A DNA stretch of 64,000 nt. Source: Rhizobium grahamii CCGE 502. GTDB lineage: Bacteria; Pseudomonadota; Alphaproteobacteria; Rhizobiales; Rhizobiaceae. The position numbers and the translations under genes were made by a program. Location: NCBI RefSeq assembly GCF_000298315.2, contig NZ_AEYE02000022.1, forward strand, positions 62,001 through 126,000, in the 5' to 3' direction. Each line of letters begins with the position of its first letter. The first letter of the stretch is position 1. The notes under the pieces were generated by a model. It was not told where the DNA came from, searched no databases, and worked only from the letters and a program-made list of their open reading frames with translations. Positions 6,760-15,306 of the stretch are shown piece after piece.

Positions 6760-8199
6760 TTACTGCGCCACGACCGCCGGCGGTCGCCAAGTGCCATTCC
6801 CAGCCGGTAAAATTGATGGCGCTTCCGTTTTTGGCCAGTACAGACGCATCACCAAATAGATCGTGTCATTCGGCGCCGGTAGCCAATTTGGTTCCTTGTC
6901 AGGACCGGGACTGTCTTTCTGGACGTAGAGGGTAAGCGAACCATCCTCATTCTTCTTCATGGCGGGCAACATGGGCGAGTTGATCAGGTACCGATTGATG
7001 GGGTTCTTTATCAAGAGCTGACTCTTGCCGTCGTACATCGTCACCGACCAGAAAGAGTTCACCGGTGGGAGTTGCTCTGCCGGGAAGGTGATCGTGTAAT
7101 TGTGTTTGCTTCCATCGAGCGTCCGACCATCGCTATCTACCCGCGTGTACGGGTAGGTCGCTTCCTCGGGATCGTTGCCGTAAATGCCCGCTTGAGCGGC
7201 GACAGCACGCTTCAGCCAGTTGCCGTTGTAATGGGCGCTGTCTCCGGGAAGACCGCTAACCCGCCAGCCATTAATTGCCTTACCAGCATCGGCGACAGCC
7301 TTGTCGACTTTCCGCTGGCCGGACTTCATGCCAAGGGCCATCTCCAGCTTATGCTTCACTGGCAGGTCTTTGAAGTTGAAAGTCTTGCCGGGACCAACAC
7401 CGATGCGGGCCAGCTTGGCGCGGATCTCTTTTTCATTGCTCTGCGCCGGCGCGAATTGCAGAGCGAAATCGAGATAATCGAAGAAGTTGGTCTTCACGAG
7501 GTCCTTGTCGATCTTGGGGAAGTCGACGGTTGACGCGCCCGACGGCGGCGTCTGCTCCAGATAGGCTGATAGCATTTGCACCTTATAGCCAGCCTGCACC
7601 TCCTTGACGTTATCGAGATCATCCGGGCCAAAAAGCTGGGTGCGATAGCCTGCGAGGGAAAACTCTGTGCTCGAACGGAACACCTGCTTGATGCCCGGCG
7701 GGGTGTCACCGTTCCAGTCAGGCCCGACCACCATGTAGTCGCCGGCATCGCTCCCCGTGGCTCGGGTGCCGATATAGCCGTAGTTGTAGGTGTTGCCGTC
7801 ACAGAGCATGACCGAGAAATAGCGCTTGGAGTCGATCGCCGGCACCGACAGTACTACCGGCTCTGCCCTCAAATCCATCCAGATGAAAGAATAGGGCGTG
7901 TCGCTGTTCGGGGTGACGATTGCTGTATCTTTATATGTATAAACGTTTGGCTCGTTCTTGATTTGGTTGAACGGCGCTTTGAACTGCCCTGAATTCCGAT
8001 CTACCGCGTACTCGTACATGATGGCGTAGTTCATCACCAGGGGCAGACCGTAGATGAAGCCATCCTCTGCGATGTCCTTGGCCTCCATCAGGCTAGGCCA
8101 TTCGGTATTGTTCCTTGCAGCGACGGAAGTAATACTGGCTGTTGTGGCGGCTATTCCCGCCATCGCGGCGGAGGTGAGCAGATCACGCTTCGTAAGCAT
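6760..8199 (-). CDS. DUF1254/DUF1214 domain exported protein
   Basis: This 479-residue protein is typical of the DUF1254-DUF1214 family found in many proteobacteria. The N-terminus (KRDLLTSAAMAGIAATTASI) looks like a Sec/Tat-type signal with only one Arg. DUF1254 follows at about residues 40-170 (EDGFIYGLPLVMNYAIMYEY, TPNSDTPYSFIWMDLRAEP). DUF1214 lies at about residues 350-460 (GRTLDGSKHNYTITFP, PPVNSFWSVTMYD, INSPMLPAMKKNEDGSLTLY). The biochemical role is unknown; the fold suggests a periplasmic carbohydrate-binding or enzyme-like sandwich. It appears monocistronic, ending before the small-RNA region. A GGAAC at 8320-8324 on this strand lacks a good matching -10. Confidence 0.85.
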   Translation of the reverse strand: MLTKRDLLTSAAMAGIAATTASITSVAARNNTEWPSLMEAKDIAEDGFIYGLPLVMNYAIMYEYAVDRNSGQFKAPFNQIKNEPNVYTYKDTAIVTPNSDTPYSFIWMDLRAEPVVLSVPAIDSKRYFSVMLCDGNTYNYGYIGTRATGSDAGDYMVVGPDWNGDTPPGIKQVFRSSTEFSLAGYRTQLFGPDDLDNVKEVQAGYKVQMLSAYLEQTPPSGASTVDFPKIDKDLVKTNFFDYLDFALQFAPAQSNEKEIRAKLARIGVGPGKTFNFKDLPVKHKLEMALGMKSGQRKVDKAVADAGKAINGWRVSGLPGDSAHYNGNWLKRAVAAQAGIYGNDPEEATYPYTRVDSDGRTLDGSKHNYTITFPAEQLPPVNSFWSVTMYDGKSQLLIKNPINRYLINSPMLPAMKKNEDGSLTLYVQKDSPGPDKEPNWLPAPNDTIYLVMRLYWPKTEAPSILPAGNGTWRPPAVVAQ

Positions 8200-8335
8200 C
8201 GGAACATCTTCCCGTGTAAGTAGCAGGAAAGGTCGATGATCCTCGCAACCTCAGGAATAACAAGTAATTTACTGTAACATACGGCTAGGACGGGCCTTTA
8301 GACGCCCGCACAGCGATATCGGTTCCACATCACCG
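8200..8335. other. Promoter region of the DUF1254 gene
   Basis: Intergenic sequence between the DUF1254 start and the selC operon terminator. A GGAAC at 8320-8324 (minus strand) is followed by CGTC rather than CGTT at 17 bases, so it is at best a weak EcfG site. Confidence 0.3.
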
Positions 8336-8367
8336 CGAAAAGAGCCCCGCACGGGCGCTAGCGGGGC
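8336..8367 (-). terminator. Rho-independent terminator of the fdo-sel-selC operon
   Basis: On the minus strand, GCCCCGC (8367-8361) and GCGGGGC (8350-8344) form a stem around a 10-base loop followed by TCTTTTCG. It lies about 125 bases past the 3' end of selC and is the natural end of the operon transcript. Confidence 0.75.
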
Positions 8368-8491
8368 GAGGACGAGTGACGTTGAAAGTGAACGGCACGG
8401 ATGTCAGGACCTACCATCCATTTTACGGAACGTGGCTCGCTCATTTGTTCTTTGAATTTCGCGGCAAAATCAATCGCATAAAACGAAAACT

Positions 8492-8587
8492 TGGCGGAAG
8501 AGGATGGGAGTCGAACCCACCCGAGACAGCCTCGCTGCCCCACCCGGATTTGAAGTCCGGACGCCCCACCGGGGACGGTTCTCTTCC
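8492..8587 (-). tRNA. selC: tRNA-Sec (UCA anticodon)
   Basis: The 96-base sequence runs from GGAAGAG to CTCTTCC plus GCCA, with the CCA end encoded. It has an 8-bp acceptor stem (GGAAGAG(A)), a long D stem, the anticodon loop CTTCAAA with anticodon UCA, a long variable arm, and a T loop GTTCGACTC. It closely matches E. coli selC. The gene starts at the base immediately after the selB stop codon (8588-8590), so it is co-transcribed with selB and must be cut out of the operon mRNA. It decodes the UGA at 17799-17801 in fdoG. Confidence 0.97.
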
Positions 8588-10528
8588 TTAACCGCTGCCC
8601 GACCGAGGTTCACCGTACAGGTCGAGCCTGTGCGGGTTGACACGCCGGACGTCACCACGGCGAAACGTGACGCCCTGGCGATCGAAGAATTCGAGAATTT
8701 CGATCGCGACCTTTCTACCGTTGTTGACCCGGTCGCGAAAGGCACCAGCGAAAAATTCCCCGTTATCTGCTGATGCGGCGACCTCGCGGATGATCTCCAC
8801 CATCTCCGCTGTCGTCCTACGGGCAAAGAAGTGGTCGTGCCTGATCTGGTCGACGCGGCCGAGGCGCGCGCATAGCTTGAGGATGCGCCGGACCTCCTTT
8901 TCGTCAGCGCCTATCATTTCGCAGAAATCGCGGACCCTTGGCGGCCGGAATCGCTCGTCACCAGTCATGTGCGGAACCAGTTTCGCGTAAAGCGCCTCTT
9001 CCTTCTCCGTCAGTCTGACTTCGTGTCCCGGCAATCGAACGAAGGAACCATCCATTACAAGCCGGCCGGCTTCCTGCTCCTCCCGCAACATCACAAGAAA
9101 GGCGGGCTTTGGAAGTCGCGGCATCGCCAGCATCCGGAGGCGCTCCCGGCCAATCCCCTGGAGGTCAGGATTGTCACCGTGAAAGGCGGTGAGGGTGCGT
9201 TGCAGGTGCTCAGTAAACTCGATGCGTGCCTCTTTCGAGAGAGCATAGCGGCCCTGAGATGTGACAATAACCTCGGCCTTTGCTGTCGTGATTATCCTCG
9301 ACAGCTCGTCCTTGGCGAGAGCCCGGTCGCGGGCGAAGGCATCGAGATCAACTACGAAGGGCAAGACGGCAAGCAATGCGACCAAGGCCTCCGGTGCGTC
9401 TTGCCGTGCCGCGGCATTCAGAAGCTCACGCCTCTCCGCCGTCTTGCGCTTTCTGGCTGGTGCGCGCAGATCGAGGAACTTTCCCCCGCCAATCGTCCGC
9501 TGCGCAGAAACATCGCGAATGATGAACCTGTCGCCGATGGCTGCCGCGATCGCCCTGTCCAATACCAGTTGCGCCCTGCCACTCTGTCCGGGAGAGATCG
9601 GCAGGCCCAAGGGCACGATGCGCACGCCGACTTCGGTGCTGGCATGGTGCAGCCTTGCAGAAAACCACTCGCCGAGCGGCCTTTTCTCGGACGCGAGAAC
9701 AGCGAGCTCCGCGTCGATTCTGTCGGCCGGCGCATGCAGCACCGGATCGACGACCATGTCTCCACGGCGGATGGCATCCTTCGACACTCCGTCGCCCGAC
9801 AGATTGAGAGCACAACGCTCTCCAGCCGAGCCGGACCCCGTCGTTCGGTTTTGTGCATGAATTGACCGTACCCGGGCCGGGAGACCTGAGGGGGACAGTG
9901 TGACGAGGTCGCCGAGAGCTACCCGGCCAGAGATCACCGAGCCGGTCACGACCGTCCCGGCACCAGGCAGGATGAAGCATCTATCGACCGCGAGACGGAA
10001 CCTCCCCGAGGCGCTCATCGTGGTCGCTTCGCGTTCGGCCTCGGCCAGGTGGTGCTTCAGGGCTTCGATCCCTTCCCCGGTCATGGCAGAAACACACATG
10101 ATCACGACGTCTCGAAGACTGCTCTCTCGAAGCATGGTCCGCACCTCGAGCGTCAACGAAGCACGGCGGATATCGTCGGCGAGATCGGCCTTGGTAAGTG
10201 CAACAACGCCCCTGTTGATCCCGAGAAGATTGAGGATGGCGAGATGCTCAAGCGTCTGCGGCATGATCCCGTCATCGGCGGCGACGACAAGAAGCGCATA
10301 GTCGATCCCACAGGCGCCTGCCAACATCGTATGTATGAAGCGCTCGTGGCCCGGGACGTCTACGAAGCCGGTTACTGATCCGTTCCCGAAGTTGGAATAG
10401 GCAAAGCCAAGCTCGATGGTGATGCCGCGTGCCTTTTCCTCTTTGAGCCTGTCGGTATCGACACCGGTCAGCGCCTTGACCAGTGCCGTCTTTCCGTGGT
10501 CGATATGCCCGGCTGTTCCGACGATCAT
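8588..10528 (-). CDS. selB: Selenocysteine-specific elongation factor
   Basis: SelB is the GTPase that carries Sec-tRNA to the ribosome at UGA codons with a SECIS hairpin. The protein is 646 residues (E. coli 614). It begins [20 protein letters not shown] (G1 loop). Switch I is [12 protein letters not shown]3 is DVPGHERF, and G4 is in the variant TKADL. EF-Tu-like domains 2 and 3 follow to about residue 370. The C-terminal 270 residues are the winged-helix repeats that bind SECIS RNA (for example [20 protein letters not shown] and [20 protein letters not shown]). The start ATG overlaps the SEL1 stop as ATGA (10525-10528), and the stop abuts selC. No frameshift is seen. Confidence 0.96.
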   Translation of the reverse strand: MIVGTAGHIDHGKTALVKALTGVDTDRLKEEKARGITIELGFAYSNFGNGSVTGFVDVPGHERFIHTMLAGACGIDYALLVVAADDGIMPQTLEHLAILNLLGINRGVVALTKADLADDIRRASLTLEVRTMLRESSLRDVVIMCVSAMTGEGIEALKHHLAEAEREATTMSASGRFRLAVDRCFILPGAGTVVTGSVISGRVALGDLVTLSPSGLPARVRSIHAQNRTTGSGSAGERCALNLSGDGVSKDAIRRGDMVVDPVLHAPADRIDAELAVLASEKRPLGEWFSARLHHASTEVGVRIVPLGLPISPGQSGRAQLVLDRAIAAAIGDRFIIRDVSAQRTIGGGKFLDLRAPARKRKTAERRELLNAAARQDAPEALVALLAVLPFVVDLDAFARDRALAKDELSRIITTAKAEVIVTSQGRYALSKEARIEFTEHLQRTLTAFHGDNPDLQGIGRERLRMLAMPRLPKPAFLVMLREEQEAGRLVMDGSFVRLPGHEVRLTEKEEALYAKLVPHMTGDERFRPPRVRDFCEMIGADEKEVRRILKLCARLGRVDQIRHDHFFARRTTAEMVEIIREVAASADNGEFFAGAFRDRVNNGRKVAIEILEFFDRQGVTFRRGDVRRVNPHRLDLYGEPRSGSG

Positions 10529-11305
10529 CGCATCTCTCCCGAGATGGGGCCTGCCGCCCGTTGTTCCGCCTCGCCAATCTCCTCGGCCGACAGGCTTGAG
10601 CGCACCACCTCGAGAAATGGCTTTGCGAGATCACTCCCACCCATTTCAGCCCGGATCAACCAGGCGAGGGCGCAAACACCATCCGGCTCGATTCCGGACC
10701 CCATATGGAGCGCAGCACCGAGCATGGCCTGCGCGTCCGCGTCGCCATTGCGCGCGCCGCGGCCCCACCATCGTGCAGCCATCTCAGGGTCGCGCCTGAC
10801 ACCACGTGCATTATGATAAAGCATTCCAAGCCTGGTCATCGATGAGGCAATACCGGCGGAAGCCGCCTGTTCCGCCCAGTGCCTGGCTTCGACTGGATCA
10901 GCGTTCATCACGCTGCCTTCCAGAAGCATCCAGCTTCAACATGTCCTGGGACGGTGCATCCCCCTGTTCTGCGGCGCGGCGGTAGAAGTCAGCCGCGATC
11001 TCGAAATCGGCATCCGCTTCGCGCATATGCAAGGCGGCGTAGTTGCGTTGCCCGACGGGATCGCCGGCCTCTGCCGCGAGCTGCAACCAGCGGCGCGCCA
11101 GATTCAGATCGACCGTTACGCCAAGGCCTTCGGCGAAGCAGGCGCCGATGTTGTTCTGGGCCCGCGAAAAGCCGGCCTGCGCCAGCGGCTCCCAGATCGC
11201 AAGCGCCGCCGCGTAGTCTCCGGCTTTGGCACACGAAAGTGCCACCGCCATGTGATCTGGATTAGCTGCAGGCTTTCGGGGGCGCAGGCGATCAAGCCAT
11301 CGCAT
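10525..11305 (-). pseudogene. SEL1-repeat protein, split by a one-base frameshift
   Basis: Two overlapping frames form one SEL1/TPR-like protein between selA and selB. The first part starts at ATG 11305 ([11 protein letters not shown]), overlapping the selA end by 14 bases, and reads in frame to about 10935. The second continues from there to 10525. The repeats are clear: GDYAAALAIWEPLAQAGFSR, GLGVTVDLNLARRWLQLAAE, ADADFEIAADFYRRAAEQGD, then [30 protein letters not shown]. Removing one A near 10935 restores MLSWMLLEG across the join, as a continuous SEL1 repeat would need. It is a small helical-repeat protein often present in this operon in rhizobia; its role in selenoprotein synthesis is not known to me. 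The lesion may be real or a sequencing error. Confidence 0.8.
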
Positions 11306-12691
11306 GACCCGTTCCCTCGGCCAGGCTCTCCAGAAACGATTGCTCATCCGCCAGGCACCTGAGATCGAGGAGCATGCAGCCGGACTGGATCCGGCCAATG
11401 ATCGGGCGGGGCAGGGTCCGGAAGAGAGCCGCCAATTCCTCCAATGCCGTTCCTGACGACGCGGCGATCCTCAGAGCGGCGCTCGGGATCGTGTCGACAG
11501 GCAGTGCACCGGAACCAATCTGGCTCAAACACCCACATATATCGACGTCGTAGCCTCTTGATCGAAGCATCGAGGTCACCTTGGGCTGAAGCCTCTCAGC
11601 CTGCGCCATGATCTCCGACTGCTTGCGGGTGAGCAACCGAAGCGTCGGGAGGCGGGCCGCCAACCGGTCTGGATCACGATAAAGCTTGAGCGTGGCTTCC
11701 AGTGCAGCGATGCGAATTTTGTCTACCCTAAGAGCCCGCTTGAGCGGATTTCGGTTGATCTCGGCAATCAGCTCCCTGCGTCCGACGATGAAACCCGCCT
11801 GTGGGCCGCCGAGTAGCTTGTCGCCGGAGAAGGTAACGAGGTCCGCTCCCTCCGCAACTGCTTCGCGCACGGTCGGTTCCCTGGCGAGACCGTAGGATGC
11901 CAGATCGACGAGCGTACCCGAACCGAGATCGTTCAAAAGGGCGATGCCGGCATCGTGCGCGATTTTCGCGAGCTGGGACCCGTCGACCTCGGCGGTAAAG
12001 CCTTCGATGCGATAGTTCGACGTATGCACCTTGAGGATCAGGCCGGTGTCTGGGCCGATCACCTTTGCGTAGTCCTTCGGATGCGTCCGGTTGGTGGTGC
12101 CGACCTCGATGAGCTGGACGCCGGCTCGCTCCATGATGTCTGGCATGCGGAAGGCGCCGCCAATCTCGATCAGTTCGCCCCGCGACACGATCGCCTGGCG
12201 GCCTGCGCCGATCGTGTTTAGGCAGATCAGGACCGCGCCGGCATTGTTGTTGACAACAGTCGCATCCTCCGCCCCCGTCAGTTCGCAAAGGAGGGTCCGA
12301 AGGTGGCTGTCACGCTCGCCGCGCCGGCCAGTGTCGAGGTCGAATTCGAGCGCGGCGGCATCACGCATGGCATCCATGCCGCAGCGATTGCTTCCTCGGC
12401 CAGAAGCGCACGGCCGAGATTGGTATGAAGCACGGTTCCGGTCAGGTTGAACAGCGGCCGCAGATTGGTCCGGCCACGGTATTCCACGCGACTGATCAGA
12501 GAAGCCAGCAAATCTTCGGGCCGGGGAACGGCACCGCCCGCCTTCACCTCCGCCCGTATATCGGACAGAACGGCTCTCAGATCCGCCGTCACGGCCCGCC
12601 GGCCATGCTTCTCGACAAGAACCGCCACGGCCGGGCTATTCAGCATCTGGTCGACGGAGGGCAAGGCTCTGAGATCGGCGGATCCGTGCAT
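11292..12691 (-). pseudogene. selA: L-seryl-tRNA(Sec) selenium transferase, frameshifted as written
   Basis: SelA is the PLP enzyme that converts Ser-tRNA(Sec) to Sec-tRNA(Sec). The first 110 residues are read from 12691 (ATG; a TTG at 12694 is possible) and include [19 protein letters not shown]. The rest is in another frame from about 12377: [56 protein letters not shown], and the PLP-lysine motif [15 protein letters not shown]. Inserting one G near 12377 would read [17 protein letters not shown] and give a normal length of about 466 residues. The rest of the gene is clean, with no other stop. Either the gene carries a recent one-base deletion or the sequence has an error. It lies directly after fdhE and overlaps the SEL1 gene. 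Confidence 0.85.
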
Positions 12692-12694
12692 CAA

Positions 12695-13612
12695 TCAATA
12701 ACCCACTAGGAAGGGGTCGAAGCCCGCGCGTCTGTATTCGGTCTCTTTCATGAGCGTGTCGAGGCCGAGGCTCGCCACATCATCGGCGACCATGTCGAGC
12801 GACGGGTTCTTGTTCTGGTAGAGGATCTTTGTCCAGCTGCGGCAATTGTCGCAGACCTCGGCCTTGACCGTTGCATCATCCTCCCCGGTCTCGACAGCGC
12901 GATAGCCGACGCCTTTTGTTGACCCGCATGCAAGGCATTTCACCCGGACCTCGTTCCATTGCATGAAGCAGCAGGCGCAGACTGCATAGCGCGCACCCTC
13001 CGCTCCCTGGAAGCCGACGACCATCGAGCCAACCGGCCGGCCTCCACAAGCCGGGCATACGCCGATGCCGACCGGCACAAGCGTTCCCTCCTCGAGCGTC
13101 GATGCGAGCCTGGTCATGTATATTTGTGCCCCTGCCGCGACAAAGATGTGATGAGCGAGGCTTTCCAGTGGAAGGGTATCTGAAAGGATGTTGCCGATTA
13201 TCCAGTCGATCGTCTCATCGTCGGCGGCACGCACCTCCGCAAGAGCGCTTGCCGATTGGGGCGGTACAGCAAGGCGTTCCGCCCGCGCGAGAAATCCCGA
13301 CACGGTCGTCCTGATGCCCGGCGATCCGATCAGGGCATTTCTGTCGATGGGAGGCATTGATACGCTGCGCGCTGTTGCGAGGCGGTCGGCGTCCAGCGGG
13401 TCCATGGATGGAGCATCAAGAGTAAATTCCGACTGCAGCCGGGTGACGCAAGCCAGAAACTCAAGATAAGGCGAAAGCCTGCTTCCCTTGGCCAAAACAT
13501 CGAACCTTGCGGCACGATCGCTGAAGATGCGCGCCGGATTTGGGGGAATGGCGAACCGGGTCTTGGCAATTCCGATCGCAGAAGGATCGGGCTGGATTGA
13601 CGATATGGACAT
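12695..13612 (-). CDS. fdhE: Formate dehydrogenase accessory protein FdhE
   Basis: FdhE is a cytoplasmic rubredoxin-like protein needed for assembly of respiratory formate dehydrogenases. At 305 residues it has the usual length. Four CxxC-type knuckles are visible: GVCPACGG, CACCFMQW, VKCLACGS and VCDNCRSW; these bind iron in E. coli FdhE. The start MSISSIQPDPSAIG at 13612 precedes a conserved N-terminal part with FAIPPNPARIFSDRAARF. Its stop is next to the selA start (TGATTGATG), so translation is coupled. It lies between fdoI and selA, in the order known from Sinorhizobium. Confidence 0.95.
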   Translation of the reverse strand: MSISSIQPDPSAIGIAKTRFAIPPNPARIFSDRAARFDVLAKGSRLSPYLEFLACVTRLQSEFTLDAPSMDPLDADRLATARSVSMPPIDRNALIGSPGIRTTVSGFLARAERLAVPPQSASALAEVRAADDETIDWIIGNILSDTLPLESLAHHIFVAAGAQIYMTRLASTLEEGTLVPVGIGVCPACGGRPVGSMVVGFQGAEGARYAVCACCFMQWNEVRVKCLACGSTKGVGYRAVETGEDDATVKAEVCDNCRSWTKILYQNKNPSLDMVADDVASLGLDTLMKETEYRRAGFDPFLVGY

Positions 13613-13645
13613 TTCACCTCGCGGACCGACCGGCCACAGCTTTCG

Positions 13646-14338
13646 TCATTTGTATTCTGCAGGATCGCTCCGGCGACGTCCAGCCAACTCCTTGAACCAT
13701 TTGCGATGATGTCGCCACGCCCATCCGCCGGTGACCGTACCGCGGGTCATGGCCCGCAATGTCCCGCGCGTCCAGATCGCCGCATAGACGTGGAGGATGA
13801 AGAGCAGAATGATCAGCACCGCGGCCAGGGAATGAAAGAGGAGTGCGACCCGCTTTGTCGATATGGCAGTGTATTCCAGGAAGTATTGGTCCCAGATCGT
13901 GATGCCGGTGGCAATCAGGATCAGGATGAAGAAGGTCATGCCCCAGAAGATGAGCTTCTGACCAGCATTGTATTTGCCGAGTTCGGGAAGCTTTTCCTCG
14001 TTGCCCCTGACGAGATCACCGATCTGCGCGGTCCATTGCACATCGTCCCGGTTGAGCAGGTTCAGCCGCCAGAGCTGAAAAAAGAAAATGAAGAAACTGA
14101 AAAACAGCACCACGCCGATCCACGGATGCAGCATGCGCGTATTTTGGCCGCCACCAAAAAGAGCAGTCAGGAAGAACAGCCACGGATGGAACATGGAGAG
14201 ACCGGACAGCAACAGCAGGATCAGGCTCGTTGCCGTGATCCAATGGTTGAGTCGCTTGCCAGGTCCGTAGCGGTTGACAGTGATCGGTGGTCCTACATCG
14301 ATCGAATCTTCTGGATCCTTCTTCACCTCTTCGCTCAT
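13646..14338 (-). CDS. fdoI: Formate dehydrogenase, cytochrome b subunit (gamma)
   Basis: The 230-residue membrane anchor passes electrons from FdoH to quinone. Four transmembrane helices are visible: [58 protein letters not shown] and [20 protein letters not shown]. The His residues in helices 1, 2 and 4 (LNHW, LHPW, FHSLAA/LHVYAA) are in the positions of the two heme b ligands of E. coli FdnI. The start overlaps the fdoH stop as ATGA (14335-14338). The 34-base gap to fdhE is small, consistent with one operon. Confidence 0.94.
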   Translation of the reverse strand: MSEEVKKDPEDSIDVGPPITVNRYGPGKRLNHWITATSLILLLLSGLSMFHPWLFFLTALFGGGQNTRMLHPWIGVVLFFSFFIFFFQLWRLNLLNRDDVQWTAQIGDLVRGNEEKLPELGKYNAGQKLIFWGMTFFILILIATGITIWDQYFLEYTAISTKRVALLFHSLAAVLIILLFILHVYAAIWTRGTLRAMTRGTVTGGWAWRHHRKWFKELAGRRRSDPAEYK

Positions 14339-15306
14339 GCGTCCTCCTTGCGAGGTTCACCGCTTTGCACGAACGACTCGGCATGCTCCTCGTCTTGACG
14401 CTGCACCCGGTTTGGTTTGCCGAAGATGCCGTGCAGGATCGCGCCGGCGGCCGTCAGTCCCATGGCGGCAAGTCCGGCATATTTGGTCACACCCTTCCAG
14501 GCCTGAACGACAGGGGAGATCGTCGGATTGTCTGGAAGGTCGGCATAGAGGTGTGGTCTGTCATTATGGTGCAGCACATACATCACGTGTGTGCCGCCGA
14601 CGCCTGGCGGATCATAGAGGCCGGCATTGGCAAAGCCGCGCGAATTCAGGTCCTTGATCCGCTCGTCCGCGTGTTTTTTCATGTCGTCCTTGGTCCCGAA
14701 AACGATCGCCTGGGTCGGACAGGCCTTGGCGCAGGCCGGTCCCTGTCCCATGGCCACGCGGTCGGAGCAAAGCGTGCATTTGTAAGCACGGTGATCGGCC
14801 TTCGAGATGCGCGGGATGTCGAACGGACAGCCCTTCACGCAATAACCGCAACCGATGCAGTTCTCATGGATGAAGTCGACGATCCCGTTGGAATACTGGA
14901 CGATCGCCCCCGGCGAGGGGCATGCCTTGAGACAGCCCGGATCGGCACAATGCATGCAGCCATCCTTGCGGATCAGCCATTCGAGGTTGTCGGTATCGGG
15001 GTTCACCCATTCTGTGAACCGCATAAGCGTGAACATGTTCTCGGAAAGGTCATGTGGGTTCGTGTAGACGCCGATGTTCTCGCCAATTTCCGGATTGGTA
15101 TCGTTCCACTCCACGCAGGCTGCCTGGCAGGCCTTGCAGCCGATGCATTTCGAAACGTCGATCAGCTTGGCGACCGGGGTCAGCTGCCGCTCGGGTGGGG
15201 GCAACTCCTGCGTGGCGGAACGCCGGATCAGGTCCCGTTCTGTAAGGTTCGTTTCCATTGGCTGCACCGGCGGGTTGCTGACGGCCGTGCGAGGGCTATC
15301 CATCAT
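14335..15306 (-). CDS. fdoH: Formate dehydrogenase, iron-sulfur subunit (beta)
   Basis: At 323 residues it carries the four [4Fe-4S] clusters linking the active site to cytochrome b. Cys clusters: [50 protein letters not shown] and [21 protein letters not shown] single C-terminal transmembrane helix ([20 protein letters not shown], about residues 275-295) anchors it, as in E. coli FdnH/FdoH. The start overlaps the fdoG stop as ATGA (15303-15306), and the end overlaps fdoI as ATGA, so translation of the three subunits is tightly coupled. Confidence 0.96.
   Translation of the reverse strand: MMDSPRTAVSNPPVQPMETNLTERDLIRRSATQELPPPERQLTPVAKLIDVSKCIGCKACQAACVEWNDTNPEIGENIGVYTNPHDLSENMFTLMRFTEWVNPDTDNLEWLIRKDGCMHCADPGCLKACPSPGAIVQYSNGIVDFIHENCIGCGYCVKGCPFDIPRISKADHRAYKCTLCSDRVAMGQGPACAKACPTQAIVFGTKDDMKKHADERIKDLNSRGFANAGLYDPPGVGGTHVMYVLHHNDRPHLYADLPDNPTISPVVQAWKGVTKYAGLAAMGLTAAGAILHGIFGKPNRVQRQDEEHAESFVQSGEPRKEDA

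Noticed and set aside
8300-8326. GGAAC on the minus strand upstream of the DUF1254 gene as a further EcfG promoter
   Set aside because: The partner is CGTC at 17 bases instead of CGTT at 16, so it does not meet the pattern of the other five sites.
12370-12385. Programmed ribosomal frameshifting in selA
   Set aside because: There is no slippery heptamer or downstream pseudoknot, and selA is not known to use frameshifting; a missing base explains it more simply.
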